Shown one piece after another: positions 32,731 to 41,782 of a stretch of DNA of 64,000 nt (position 1 is the stretch's first letter; each line of letters begins with the position of its first letter). A program made the translations under genes and the position numbers. The stretch covers positions 334,580 through 398,579 of the forward strand of contig CAZBQJ010000001.1 in NCBI GenBank assembly GCA_964494085.1. Direction: 5' to 3'. The notes beneath the pieces are model-generated. The model did not search any database, was not told the DNA's origin, and saw only the letters and a list, made by a program, of their open reading frames with translations. The DNA is from CAZBQJ01 sp964494085 (GTDB lineage: Bacteria > Patescibacteriota > Gracilibacteria > UBA1369).

Positions 32731-33566
32731 ATGGATAACAATTCTCCAGATAGCACAACCAAAATTGCCATTTTTGAGGAAACAACAATTCGCAAAATCT
32801 TTCACAAGGACGAATGGTGGTTTGTGGTTGAAGACATGGTATCCGTGCTCATCGAATCCACCGATTCAAAACAATATATTCAAAAACTTAAAAAGCGTGA
32901 TCCTGAACTGGAAAAAGGGTGGGTACAATTTGTACGTACCCTTGACATAGAAACAAAGGGTGGTATCCAAAAAATGAATTGCACCAATACAGAAGGCTCC
33001 TTCCGTATCATTCAGTCCATCCCGTCTCCCAAAGCAGAACCATTTAAACGTTGGCTTGCCAAAGTAGGCTACGAAAGAATCCAAGAAATCGAAAATCCAG
33101 AGTTGGCAACAAAAAGAACCAGAACCATCTATAAAGCAAAAGGCTACTCAGATGCTTGGATTGAAAAACGCCTGCGTGGAATTGCCGTTCGAGAAGAACT
33201 CACAGAGGAATGGCAAGAACGTGGGATAAAAAACAAGGAATACGGAATATTAACAGCCGAAATATCAAAGGCAACCTTCGGAATGACTCCAGCCCAATAT
33301 AGAAATACAAAAACCTCAAAAGAGAAAATCTTCGTGACCATATGACGGATTTAGAACTAATCTTTTCCATGCTAGGCGAAGCAGCAACCACAGAAATCGC
33401 CAGGAGTAAGGACGCGCAAGGTTTCAAAGAAAACAAAACTGTGTCAAAACAAGGTGGGGAAGTAGCAGGGAAAGCTCGTGAAGATATAGAGAGACGGAGT
33501 GGGAATAAAGTCATCAGCAAAAAGAATTTTTTAGAACTAGAAAAACGTAAAAAACTTGCCAATTAA
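32731..33566 (+). pseudogene. dinD: DinD-like / BRO-N domain protein, frameshifted
   Basis: The first frame (32731-33345) encodes a BRO-N/DinD-type protein: TTIRKIFHKDEWWFVVEDMV, then SPKAEPFKRWLAKVGYERIQE and MTPAQYRN. It leaves frame at a run of five A (33309-33313). The next frame continues as NLKRENLRDHMTDLELIFSM and GEAATTEIARSKDAQGF, ending at 33566. One extra A restores about 278 residues, matching the roughly 274-residue DinD length. E. coli DinD is a damage-induced modulator of RecA; BRO-N proteins are common in phages. The gene is divergent from cas12a. Natural decay, slippage or a homopolymer assembly error are all possible. Confidence 0.8.
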
Positions 33567-33710
33567 CACTGTAATTCAACTTTTTTCCACCACCTCCAAT
33601 GCCCGCGCCATCGCTTTATTTATTTTCGTACATTATAGCAGATTTCATGTTTGCCTAATCTACACAATATAATATGTTATTATCAATCTGCAACCCCTCA
33701 TTTATCTATC

Positions 33711-34019
33711 ATGGCTTCAGCACAACTTATCCAGGAATTATACCAAACGGCCCGTCAGTCCAGCTTTTTCCAGGGTCTTTCCGACGAAGAAGTACTAAAA
33801 GCTTGTCAGGCTTACCAAGATCGGCCGGACACTCATATTCTCACCGCCATCAAGAATATGGTCGAAAAAGACCAGGCCATCCTGGAAGAAGCTAAAAAAA
33901 AAGAGCATCAGATTGAAAACAGTCAAAAAAAAATCGCTGAAATCCATCAGCAAGAGATCAAAGATCGCCAAAAAGACGACCACAATGCCGACCAAATTCT
34001 GGCCGAGCTTTTCAAATAG
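33711..34019 (+). CDS. Small helical protein, 102 aa, related to two others in the window
   Basis: Not assigned to a known family. It starts at ATG 33711 (ASAQLIQELYQTARQSSFFQ); the open frame before it lacks similarity. A short N-terminal helical domain with SFFQGLSDEEVLKACQAY is followed by a Lys/Glu/Gln-rich coiled coil and an ending DQILAELFK. The same plan, FF/FK-Q-x-L then an acidic helix and a D/E-x-LL ending, recurs at 47109-47414 and 49324-49632. It lies 42 bp upstream of another unknown gene and is likely cotranscribed with it. Confidence 0.65.
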   Translation: MASAQLIQELYQTARQSSFFQGLSDEEVLKACQAYQDRPDTHILTAIKNMVEKDQAILEEAKKKEHQIENSQKKIAEIHQQEIKDRQKDDHNADQILAELFK

Positions 34020-34061
34020 TGTTATAATGTTCTGATAACCAAAATTATAACCAATAAATCT

Positions 34062-34748
34062 ATGGCACCAGGACCAGAAAAACCTCAGGAACAACCCAAA
34101 CAGGACGCTACCAAAATCATGGGTGAATTTATGCCCGCTGATTCAATTAAACTGGATAGCACACCCAAAACCAAGACTGAGGTCAGCAAAGAAGAAATCG
34201 ATAAAGCTTCCAAGGGCTATCCCAAAGCCAGTCCAGGCAAATATCCCGATATCTTCCAAATCTGTAAAGATAAAGCCGCTACCAATTTGAATGCCGGAGA
34301 AAAATGGCATGCCGGAACTGTCGTTCCTCATCAGGAAGCTGTTTACAATGATAGCGATAAAATGTTCCATATACGAGAATATGTTCTCGTTACCGGCAAT
34401 AAAACCGGTGAATACCATTTTTTCCGTGCCGCCAACGAAACCACCAGACCTCCCAACAGTGATGAACAAAGAGATATCGACCAACAAGCAGCCGCCAATC
34501 AAAAAGAAGTCGATGATTTGGACGAAGCAGATCGTGAAGAGACTTTGGATAAATTACTCAAAGGTTCGCCCGAGCCGGCCACAGTTGCTGTTACTGATGA
34601 ATTAGCCAAACAAGTAAACAAAGACCTAAAACTCCGCAAAGGTGATAGTTGGACCGCCGCTTATAGAGACAAGGGCGACGAGCGGGTCGTCGGATTCTTG
34701 ACGGCTTCGGGAGCAAAAGTTTTTTACAAAGGTGAAAGAAAAGCTTAA
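34062..34748 (+). CDS. Hypothetical protein, 228 aa
   Basis: Not recognised. The product is soluble, highly charged and without a signal peptide. The N-terminus is Pro/Gln/Lys-rich (PGPEKPQEQPKQDATK) and probably disordered. A more ordered middle (residues 60-130) has KWHAGTVVPHQEAVYND and YHFFRAANETTRPP. An acidic helical stretch follows, then a compact C-terminus, GDSWTAAYRDKGDERVVGF. It follows the 102-residue helical protein gene at 42 bp, with a TATAAT hexamer in the gap. Confidence 0.6.
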   Translation: MAPGPEKPQEQPKQDATKIMGEFMPADSIKLDSTPKTKTEVSKEEIDKASKGYPKASPGKYPDIFQICKDKAATNLNAGEKWHAGTVVPHQEAVYNDSDKMFHIREYVLVTGNKTGEYHFFRAANETTRPPNSDEQRDIDQQAAANQKEVDDLDEADREETLDKLLKGSPEPATVAVTDELAKQVNKDLKLRKGDSWTAAYRDKGDERVVGFLTASGAKVFYKGERKA

Positions 34749-34805
34749 TTCTCGTGGCGCGCTGGCCAACTAGCTCGAAATTTATTTACAAACTTTTAGC
34801 GCTAT

Positions 34806-35477
34806 ATGCCCAAATCAGCACCACGCCAGCGCGCCACAGCCGTCTCCAAAAATAAAGGCTTTGCCAATTGGGCAGAGTTTTTCGAATTAAGTAAAAATGT
34901 TCCACCCAGCGCTCTTTTAGAAAATGCCGTCCGCCTGGTAGTAGAGCGTGGACAAGCCTTGGATCTGGGCGCCGGGTCACTGAAAGATTCCAAATTTTTA
35001 TTATCAATGGGTTTCAAAAAAGTCACCGCCATCGACGGTGACCCGGCCATGCGCAAATACCGTAATGGCATACCAGTTCAACTGTTAACTTTGAAAGTTG
35101 CCCCATTTGAAGGGCTCAAATTAAAACCTGATTCCTTCGATTTCGTCAGCGCTCAATATGCACTTCCCTTCACGAAACCACCACACTTACCGGATTTGAT
35201 CAAACAAATCATCACTTCATTACGCCCTCATGGGATTTTCTGCGCCCAGTTTTTCGGACCCCGGGACAGTTGGAATAACCCAAAAATGCAATCCGGCCAA
35301 AACCCACTCACTTTCACGACTCGGCCGGCGCTCCACCGACTGCTAAAGCCTCTCGATTTAATCTATTTCCACGAAGAAACGCGCGCCGGTCGCACCCTCG
35401 ATGGTACCAAAAAAACCTGGCACATTTTCCAAGTGATCGCACTCAAGCCCACCCTCCCTAAAAAGAAACGCCAGTAA
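34806..35477 (+). CDS. SAM-dependent class I methyltransferase
   Basis: A 223-residue Rossmann-fold methyltransferase. Motif I ALDLGAGSLKDSKFLL (about residues 46-61) binds SAM, VTAIDGDPAMRKY (about residues 72-84) is the acidic motif II, and FDFVSAQYALPF is motif IV. It resembles TehB-like and Methyltransf_11 proteins of CPR genomes. The basic N-terminus (KSAPRQRATAVSKNKGFANW) and the Lys/Arg-rich C-terminal tail are notable. The substrate is unknown. Confidence 0.8.
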   Translation: MPKSAPRQRATAVSKNKGFANWAEFFELSKNVPPSALLENAVRLVVERGQALDLGAGSLKDSKFLLSMGFKKVTAIDGDPAMRKYRNGIPVQLLTLKVAPFEGLKLKPDSFDFVSAQYALPFTKPPHLPDLIKQIITSLRPHGIFCAQFFGPRDSWNNPKMQSGQNPLTFTTRPALHRLLKPLDLIYFHEETRAGRTLDGTKKTWHIFQVIALKPTLPKKKRQ

Positions 35478-35504
35478 AGCAAAATATTCGCCCGTGTTGT
35501 CGTG

Positions 35505-35819
35505 CTAAATTTTAATACTTGAATGTACCCGGTCGGAAACCTCATTGAATTTGTCACGCACACATCCTCCCAGATCCAACCCCAAGCGTGAGGCCAATAG
35601 ATCAGCATAGATCACAATGTCCGCCAATTCCTTGCCGGCCTCTTGGACATCAACTTCATCGCCACGACGAATCTTTTTTATAACATTACAGAGTTCTCCA
35701 ACCTCACCAGCCAAGGCATTACTCCAATCCGCCAACGACCACTCAGTCACACAGCGTTTATAAGCAGGCGTAGTGTAAAGTCTTTCGGTATTAGCTTTGG
35801 TCAATGTTTGTAAGTTCAT
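35505..35819 (-). CDS. MazG-like nucleotide pyrophosphohydrolase
   Basis: A 104-residue all-helical enzyme of the MazG/dUTPase-like superfamily. The metal-binding pattern is clear: LAGEVGELCNVIKK (E-x2-E) and GKELADIVIYADLLASRLG (E-x2-D). It is single-domain, as in small house-cleaning MazG proteins that hydrolyse aberrant or signalling nucleoside triphosphates. It is convergent with the methyltransferase gene and divergent from the NUDIX gene. Confidence 0.85.
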   Translation of the reverse strand: MNLQTLTKANTERLYTTPAYKRCVTEWSLADWSNALAGEVGELCNVIKKIRRGDEVDVQEAGKELADIVIYADLLASRLGLDLGGCVRDKFNEVSDRVHSSIKI

Positions 35820-35914
35820 TTTATGAGCAATGTTAAATTATTCTCAGCTTAGCTTAAAATGCTCCCTTAGCCAAATTCAGCGTGTTATATTACTCATGAC
35901 CTTCATTTAAAACC

Positions 35915-36499
35915 ATGGAAAAACTATCAATCAGCGAAAAGCTCACCCATTATCAACCAGAAAATCCCCGGGAAGCCGCTGACTTGCAAAAAATCAGTCA
36001 ATTGATCGGTACTCAGGCTTTACGCAGTTTCGATCGAGATAATTATGTCCCCGGTCACATCACTGGCTCCGCTTGGATCCTCAGCCCGGATCGTCGAAAA
36101 GCCCTCATGACCCACCATCTCAAACTGCAAAAATGGCTACAGCTGGGCGGGCATTCCGACAGTGATCCTTATACTCAGAGAGTTGCCCTGCGTGAAGGCC
36201 GGGAAGAATCAGGACTTACTTCCATCAAACCATTGCACGACCGGATTTTTGACCTCGATGTTCACTTGATTCCCCGGCACCGAGATATCCCTGAACATTA
36301 TCATTTTGACCTGCGTTTCCTCTTTGAGGCTGATGACCAGGAGCCTTTCCTCCGTCAGGAAAAAGAATCCCTGGAAATCCGTTGGATTCTGCTATCCGAG
36401 ATGAGCCGATTTACCACTGAAGAATCAATCAATCGCCTGGTCCGCAAAACTTTAAAATTATTCTCCAGCCCGGAAGATCGAAAAAATGTGCTAGAATGA
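35915..36499 (+). CDS. NUDIX hydrolase
   Basis: A 194-residue NUDIX protein. The box GGHSDSDPYTQRVALREGREE fits G-x5-x-x7-REUxEExGU, with Pro at the first Glu position. This is common in the subgroup having LQLGGHxDxD before the box. LMTHHLKLQKWLQLGG precedes it. Substrates are probably nucleoside diphosphate derivatives, but cannot be specified. The gene sits between a MazG-like gene and superoxide dismutase, in a run of damage-limiting functions. Confidence 0.87.
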   Translation: MEKLSISEKLTHYQPENPREAADLQKISQLIGTQALRSFDRDNYVPGHITGSAWILSPDRRKALMTHHLKLQKWLQLGGHSDSDPYTQRVALREGREESGLTSIKPLHDRIFDLDVHLIPRHRDIPEHYHFDLRFLFEADDQEPFLRQEKESLEIRWILLSEMSRFTTEESINRLVRKTLKLFSSPEDRKNVLE

Positions 36500-36526
36500 T
36501 CCCTGCAATCCCTTAATTTTTTCCCT

Positions 36527-37117
36527 ATGGCTTTCACTTTACCGGATCTCCCTTTTGATCCGACTCAACTTGCTCCTTTCTGTTCTCAGGAAACTTTCCA
36601 ATACCATCATGGCAAACATCATGCCGGCTATGTTACCAAGCTCAATGCCGCCATTGAAGGCACAGAGATGGCTGCCCTGACTTTGGAAGACCTCATTCGC
36701 AAATCTCATCAGGAAAGTAATTTAGCGGTTTACAATAATGCCGCTCAGCATTTCAATCATAGTTTTTTCTGGAATTGTCTAGATCCCAGTGGCGGCGGTG
36801 TCCCCACCGGTAAGTTAGCCGAGGCTCTGGCCCGTGATTTTCAAACCGTAGACAAATTTAAAGAGATATTCAGTGACACCGCCGCCAAAATCTTTGGCTC
36901 TGGCTGGACTTGGCTCGCTCAAGACGTCGACGGCAAACTGGAAATCCTTCCCATGAAAGACGCCGATACCCCCTTGATCGTCGGGAAAAAGCCCTTACTG
37001 ACTCTCGACGTATGGGAACATGCTTACTATATCGACCATCGCAATGCCCGCCCTGATTTCATTAAAGAATACTGGAATGTCGTGAATTGGAAGAAAGCTG
37101 AAGAACTGCTCAGCTAA
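36527..37117 (+). CDS. sodB: Superoxide dismutase, Fe/Mn type
   Basis: A 196-residue Fe/Mn superoxide dismutase converting superoxide to peroxide and oxygen in the cytoplasm. Metal ligands are visible: His in YHHGKHHAGYV, His in AAQHFNHSFFW, and Asp and His in DVWEHAYYIDHRN. FGSGWTWLAQD and the C-terminal NWKKAEELL are typical. Metal preference cannot be fixed by eye. It starts 27 bp after the NUDIX stop codon with a TAGAAT hexamer just upstream, and ends at a terminator. Confidence 0.95.
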   Translation: MAFTLPDLPFDPTQLAPFCSQETFQYHHGKHHAGYVTKLNAAIEGTEMAALTLEDLIRKSHQESNLAVYNNAAQHFNHSFFWNCLDPSGGGVPTGKLAEALARDFQTVDKFKEIFSDTAAKIFGSGWTWLAQDVDGKLEILPMKDADTPLIVGKKPLLTLDVWEHAYYIDHRNARPDFIKEYWNVVNWKKAEELLS

Positions 37118-37144
37118 TTCAGACCACTGATCGGCAGAATTTCA

Positions 37145-37181
37145 CCCTGGTTGCCAGGACTATACTGGCAACCGGGTTTTT
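37145..37181 (+). terminator. Intrinsic terminator after sodB
   Basis: CCCTGGTTGCCAG pairs with CTGGCAACCGGG with one mismatch around a 7-nt loop, followed by TTTTT. Confidence 0.88.
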
Positions 37182-37186
37182 CAAAA

Positions 37187-37636
37187 CGGGCCCGCAAAGA
37201 TTCCAATTCATCGACCTCCCATTTTTAGAAAAATTTTCACACTACTCCCACCACTTTTTAAAGGCAAATTATTTAAACGATAATCATTTTGACATTCTTA
37301 CAAATGGATTGTCCAGTGAGTTATCACAAATCTATCTTTACAATGAATTTTCAAAAGTCAACCATAGCCTGGCACAACCAATTTCACAATTTTGACTTAG
37401 AAAGGGAAGAAGGTTTAATAGGAATTAGGCATCCAATCGAAATCATTGCTTCCAATATCATTGACTTCGTCTACAATCTATTTGTTAATAACACTTTCAG
37501 CCTACAGAAGTTTTGCACAATTACTCAACATTCACCCCGCCACAAAACACCTAAAAATTAAAGTCCTAAAACTTTACTATAAATAAATCTTTCTTTATCC
37601 TAAAGCTGAAAATTTATAAAACCAATCAAATATTAA
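37187..37636. other. AT-rich intergenic region without a convincing gene
   Basis: About 450 bp. A 90-codon frame on the plus strand (37289-37561) exists, but its product has an unnatural composition (Phe, His, Asn, Ile scattered) and no recognisable domain, so I do not call it. The region probably includes the promoter of the gene at 37637, though no near-consensus pair was seen. Confidence 0.4.
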
Positions 37637-39148
37637 ATGGCTATAGCAAAAAAAGACAACCTCTATAATTTGATAAAATCACTCACCAAGAACGAGAAGA
37701 AATATTTGCAAGATTTCCTAAAAAACCAAAAGGAAAACAAGACCTATTTACAACTCTTCAACAAATTAGACCATCAGTCAAAGCATCAAAAAGATGATCT
37801 TAAAACAGCTTTTGACTCCAAGGCAAAACAGTTGCCGGTTATTAAAAACTATCTTATTCAATTAATTCAGAAAATTCTCAATATTTATCATCGAGAGTCC
37901 TCTATTTTTGACATAATCCAGAATGATTTTTTGACAATTCATCAACTCCTCGAAAAAGAATTATTCGACCTGGCGGAATTTCAAATTAATAAAACCATCG
38001 AGATTTCCAGGAAAAATAATTTCTATCATCAACTACTCCAGGGACTGGAATTGAAGAAAAGTTTCTTGATCAAAAAATTTGGGGCGACCTCAGAATCCAT
38101 TAAGAAAGAAACCCTCGAATTGATTGAAGAGCAGAACTCATTACTCGGCAAATTATACAATTTACATGAATATCAAACCCTACAAGCCACCTTCTATGAA
38201 CATTTCTATCAAAGTGACGGGCTCAACCCGATTATTTATACCCATCTCAGCAAAGATAAACTCTTAATCGAAGACAAAGAAGCTCAAACCCCCGAGGCTA
38301 AACTAATCCAGGCCGATCTTAATTTCCGTTTACATGTTTTCAAGGATAAGAATTTTCAGGCTGCCGACCAGGCGCTGCAAAAAGGCCTCCGCCAGCTGGA
38401 ACACACTCCTGCCAGCATCAAACAAAATCCCGAGCAATACTTCGCGCTCCTCAATCAAAAACTACAACTGCTGTTACAGATGAAAAACCCCACTGAATTA
38501 GCCCAAACACTCTACTTGATCCGCCGCGCTCCCGCTCAATACAACATTGATATCAAAAAACCTTACCTTCGTCGCTATATTATGGAGGCTTATGCTCTGG
38601 AACTCTCTCTTTATCGCCAAATCGGTGAATTTGCCAAAGCTCAAGATCTCATTAAGCTGATCGAATCCGAATATCAGGGGCTCAACTCCCCTTCCCTCCG
38701 GCAATGGCGCGCAGTCATGGATTACGAAATCGCCAAATTTTATTTCGATACTGATCAGCACAGTAGGGCTCTCTATAAAGCCAAAAGCATCCTGCGCGCC
38801 GAATATAGTCAACGCGAAGCGGAGATTCAATTACGCTCCTTATTGCTAATCGTGCAAATCGCTTTAAAGCAAAAAAATTTCTTATTATTGAATCAGACCA
38901 TCAAAAAACTTAAATCTTTCTATAAAGACATTCCCCAGAGCAGCAGCCTCAAAGCCGGCCATCTGGAAAACCATCTACTGCAACTTCTGGAAATTTATCC
39001 GCTTTGTATCGCTTCACCACGCCGACATTCCCGCCTTACTTCACGATTCGATAAAATCAAAGCCAGCGCCAACCGCAAAACTACAGTAGAATTAGCAGAC
39101 TTACTGCTCTGGTTAGATCAGTATCTCCAACAGGAATTGAATTCTTAA
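37637..39148 (+). CDS. Hypothetical helical-repeat (TPR-like) protein, 503 aa
   Basis: A soluble, almost wholly alpha-helical protein rich in Lys, Gln and Leu. The first 90 residues (KSLTKNEKKYLQDFLKNQKE) resemble a helical bundle. The remainder shows loosely periodic 34-40-residue helical pairs such as AKAQDLIKLIESEYQGL and SRALYKAKSILRAEY, suggesting TPR-like repeats for protein binding. No catalytic motif or membrane segment is seen. It is convergent with the bacterial PH-domain gene, whose stop lies 6 bp away. Confidence 0.7.
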   Translation: MAIAKKDNLYNLIKSLTKNEKKYLQDFLKNQKENKTYLQLFNKLDHQSKHQKDDLKTAFDSKAKQLPVIKNYLIQLIQKILNIYHRESSIFDIIQNDFLTIHQLLEKELFDLAEFQINKTIEISRKNNFYHQLLQGLELKKSFLIKKFGATSESIKKETLELIEEQNSLLGKLYNLHEYQTLQATFYEHFYQSDGLNPIIYTHLSKDKLLIEDKEAQTPEAKLIQADLNFRLHVFKDKNFQAADQALQKGLRQLEHTPASIKQNPEQYFALLNQKLQLLLQMKNPTELAQTLYLIRRAPAQYNIDIKKPYLRRYIMEAYALELSLYRQIGEFAKAQDLIKLIESEYQGLNSPSLRQWRAVMDYEIAKFYFDTDQHSRALYKAKSILRAEYSQREAEIQLRSLLLIVQIALKQKNFLLLNQTIKKLKSFYKDIPQSSSLKAGHLENHLLQLLEIYPLCIASPRRHSRLTSRFDKIKASANRKTTVELADLLLWLDQYLQQELNS

Positions 39149-39154
39149 CCCCCT

Positions 39155-39736
39155 TTATTTCATCAAATCCGTCACTGGGATATCCTGTCTTCGTTCCAAA
39201 TGTTTTTCCAATCTCCCTTTCTGTCGTTCCGTATGGGCTATGGTCAACTCTCGTAAAATTTTAAAATATTTCCCGGGATTCTCTACTTTTTTTAATAATA
39301 CACCTTCAGAGTTCTGAGTGCTGATGAGCGTTAAATTCCCATAATTTAAAATCCTGCCCAAAAAACTCTGTGACATCAAAACCTCCACCACTCTTTTCAT
39401 CATCACCACCTGTTTCCTCTTTACAAAAACCCCTGAACGGAAAGTCATTGAGTTGGATTTTATAATATAAAATTCCGAAACCCATTGGGCCAAGGTTACT
39501 AAAGTGACAATCTCCCCCAACAGCATGACAACCAGCAAAGACACTATTCTAAAATTAGCCAGCATCTCCGCTGTCACCAATCTAGAAAAGATTTGCGGCA
39601 CCCACACTATGATCGCCGCCCCAAAGAGTAAAATCCCATGAATCACCAAAATCTTGACGAACAATAAAAAAGGCGTTGGCCTTACTAGAATATCCAAATG
39701 TGGAGCCGCTCTGGTTTGTTTAAAATCTTTCTCCAT
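39155..39736 (-). CDS. Bacterial PH-domain (bPH2) membrane protein
   Basis: A 193-residue protein with two membrane helices (about residues 28-50 and 65-90), followed by a YdbS/bPH2-type domain. That domain has YIIKSNSMTFRSGVFVKRK, then SQSFLGRILNYGNLTLIST, a very typical bPH2 pattern. Such proteins are membrane-linked; the function of most is unknown. It is divergent from msrB, and the 100-bp gap holds the msrB promoter. Confidence 0.82.
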   Translation of the reverse strand: MEKDFKQTRAAPHLDILVRPTPFLLFVKILVIHGILLFGAAIIVWVPQIFSRLVTAEMLANFRIVSLLVVMLLGEIVTLVTLAQWVSEFYIIKSNSMTFRSGVFVKRKQVVMMKRVVEVLMSQSFLGRILNYGNLTLISTQNSEGVLLKKVENPGKYFKILRELTIAHTERQKGRLEKHLERRQDIPVTDLMK

Positions 39737-39784
39737 ATTATTGAGGTCGAAAACCGGATTGTATATGAGAATATAACCTTTTTT

Positions 39785-39813
39785 TTGAATTTTGTAAAAT
39801 CATTCGTTAGAAT
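39785..39813 (+). promoter_or_regulatory. Promoter of msrB
   Basis: TTGAAT (39785-39790), a 17-bp spacer and TAGAAT (39808-39813) lie 23 bp before the start codon. Confidence 0.65.
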
Positions 39814-39836
39814 CAATCTACCTAACAAAAAAATCT

Positions 39837-40166
39837 ATGTCAGAAAAAAAGACCGAGGCTCCCTTTACCGGTAAATATCTAGATAATCATCGAAAAGGTA
39901 TTTATAAGTGTATCGGCTGCGGCACAATGCTTTTCGATTCCGCTGCTAAATTCGATTCTGGCACCGGTTGGCCATCTTTCGATGAACCGGCCAATCTAGA
40001 GCACATCGAACTGCATACCGACGATTCTCATGGAATGCATCGCACCGAGGTAGTTTGCCGAACTTGCGGAGCTCATCTGGGCCATCTTTTCGAGGACGGT
40101 CCTACCAAAACCGGCCAGCGTTTTTGTATTAACTCCTGCTCATTGGATTTTGAGGAAAAATCATAG
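39837..40166 (+). CDS. msrB: Peptide methionine-(R)-S-oxide reductase
   Basis: A 109-residue enzyme that reduces methionine-R-sulfoxide in oxidised proteins. The catalytic Cys97 is in the signature RFCINS. Zinc-binding pairs CIGCG and CRTCG are both present, as are GTGWPSF and [10 protein letters not shown]. The usual resolving Cys position appears to be absent or replaced by the CGTM region, a common variation. The last 6 bp overlap the convergent alkyltransferase gene. Confidence 0.95.
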   Translation: MSEKKTEAPFTGKYLDNHRKGIYKCIGCGTMLFDSAAKFDSGTGWPSFDEPANLEHIELHTDDSHGMHRTEVVCRTCGAHLGHLFEDGPTKTGQRFCINSCSLDFEEKS

Positions 40167-40478
40167 ATAAACTCCTTCTCTAGCCAATAATTCACGCTTC
40201 ATAGCCGTACCAAATTCATATTCACCGATTTCTCTATTTTTACGGATTACCCGGTGACAGGGAATAATTAACGGCAAGGGATTACGCCCGACCGCACTAG
40301 CTACAGCACGGATCGCTTTGGGGAAACCCGCCTTTTCAGCCAATTGAGAATAAGTCCAAACCTCACCTCGGGGAATTTCAGCAATGGCCATCCAAACAGC
40401 CATTTCCAATTTGGATCCTTTTAATTCTAATTTCAAACCATCGGCATCAGCTTGCCATTGATAAGTCTTTTTAGGCAT
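40161..40478 (-). CDS. O6-alkylguanine DNA alkyltransferase-like protein (single domain)
   Basis: A 105-residue protein consisting only of the MGMT/Ogt DNA-binding and active-site domain. [17 protein letters not shown] is the helix-turn-helix start, [17 protein letters not shown] holds the acceptor Cys74 in PCHR, and the end is [14 protein letters not shown]. The Cys distinguishes it from alkyltransferase-like ATL proteins, which carry Trp there. The N-terminal domain of Ada/Ogt is missing. Its start overlaps the end of the upstream cyclase-homology gene by 8 bp, implying coupled translation. Confidence 0.85.
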   Translation of the reverse strand: MPKKTYQWQADADGLKLELKGSKLEMAVWMAIAEIPRGEVWTYSQLAEKAGFPKAIRAVASAVGRNPLPLIIPCHRVIRKNREIGEYEFGTAMKRELLAREGVYL

Positions 40479-41727
40479 TGTAGCGATTTCCTTTAATGAT
40501 TACATGCGATCTCTCCAGCGAAAAATGTTCGAATTTATGTTGATGATTGAGCGGAATTTGCACAGACTCTTCTACATATAAAGTATTTCTTTCCGGAATA
40601 TCTTCAGAAACCTTAGAGGCCAAGTTGACCGCCCCACCGGCAATATCCCTGCTTCCCGCATCCAGATCAAAAAGTAAGACGTCACCTCGCGACAACCCAA
40701 TCGAAACCGCATCATTTCCTTCTCTCATAATTAACAGGATTTCCTCAGCAAATGAAATTGCTTCGCTTTCCCGATCAGCTACAAAAATTCCCAAGTCACC
40801 ATTGGATTTTACCGTTTGTACATCATATCTCGCTACTATTTCGCTGATCAAGGCATTAATCACCACCCAGTCAGTCAATTGGTTCAGTAATAATGAACCT
40901 TTTCGATGATAAACTTTAACTAATACTACCGTTTTATTAACAAAGAAGTTTTGTAAAGCCTCTTCTGCTGCCGGATCTAGACCCAGCTTTTTCATTAACA
41001 AGAAAAATTGGCTGCTAAATGGGAATGGATAGAAATCTTCTTTTGATGACTGAGTCAGTTCAGGAAGTTGGAAACCTTCATGGGCGGCTCCCAAATCATC
41101 ATAATTAAAGCTATAGAAAGGCCTACTGAATTTGGCCAAATCCTCACGCTTGGTCAACCATTTGTGCCAATCCGGGGACAGATCTGCTTTGACAGTTTCA
41201 GAAATAACTATCTCTTTCGCGGCAGTAAAGTCTTCTGTCATCAGTTCTACCAAGTCTGCTTCTTTCCCAAACATACCCAGCCCAATTTCCCAAAAATCAG
41301 CCTTATGAATTCCCATTCCTACCTGCAAAGGCCCCTGATGAATCACCTTCTGGGCGGCCGCCATCAAATCTATCAACTCGGCTGCCTCAATTCTTTCAGC
41401 ATCATAAAACATCTCTGAATTGTCGGCCGCCCAGATACCGACGGCGCGCCCACCGGCGCGCCGTCCCATCGCAAAAATAATTTCTTTGGGTTCACTGACA
41501 ATTTTCATCACTTCCAATAATGACCTCTCGGCCGTTAATTGCGACAATCCTGCCGAATCAGCACTGACGATAAAACCATGCCTATGATAAGGCTTCAGTA
41601 ATTCTGCCTGACCTATTTGATCATGCTTTACCTGTAGCCATTTACTAATCAAATCAACCGGGATTGGCCCGGCGATTTCCTGCTTCAGATCTGCCAAAGC
41701 GGCAATAATTTTTCTTTTCTTGTCCAT
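40471..41727 (-). CDS. Protein with two class III nucleotide cyclase-homology domains
   Basis: A 418-residue protein. The C-terminal half shows the class III cyclase pattern: VLVKVYHRKGS, VKSNGDLGIFVADRESEA, SIGLSRGDVLLFDLD and IAGGAVNLASKVSED. The N-terminal half has a weaker copy (HGFIVSADSAGLSQLT; GRRAGGRAVGIWAADN). The Asp and Lys needed for adenylate cyclase catalysis are not clearly in place, so it may bind nucleotides without cyclising them. No membrane segment is seen. It is cotranscribed with the downstream alkyltransferase. It could be a pseudo-cyclase sensor; this is inference. Confidence 0.6.
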   Translation of the reverse strand: MDKKRKIIAALADLKQEIAGPIPVDLISKWLQVKHDQIGQAELLKPYHRHGFIVSADSAGLSQLTAERSLLEVMKIVSEPKEIIFAMGRRAGGRAVGIWAADNSEMFYDAERIEAAELIDLMAAAQKVIHQGPLQVGMGIHKADFWEIGLGMFGKEADLVELMTEDFTAAKEIVISETVKADLSPDWHKWLTKREDLAKFSRPFYSFNYDDLGAAHEGFQLPELTQSSKEDFYPFPFSSQFFLLMKKLGLDPAAEEALQNFFVNKTVVLVKVYHRKGSLLLNQLTDWVVINALISEIVARYDVQTVKSNGDLGIFVADRESEAISFAEEILLIMREGNDAVSIGLSRGDVLLFDLDAGSRDIAGGAVNLASKVSEDIPERNTLYVEESVQIPLNHQHKFEHFSLERSHVIIKGNRYNA

Positions 41728-41782
41728 ATCGCTATATTGTTCACGCGACTATTGTAATCAAAACCAACAAAAATAAAAGCCA

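Noticed and set aside
33300..33345. Classic -1 programmed frameshift heptamer in the DinD-like gene
   Set aside because: The run has only five A followed by CC, so the A-AAA-AAC heptamer is not complete and no downstream pseudoknot is evident; kept only as a frameshift.
37289..37561. 90-codon frame after sodB as a gene
   Set aside because: Odd composition, no start-site signal, no domain and a low-complexity AT-rich setting; chance openness is more likely.
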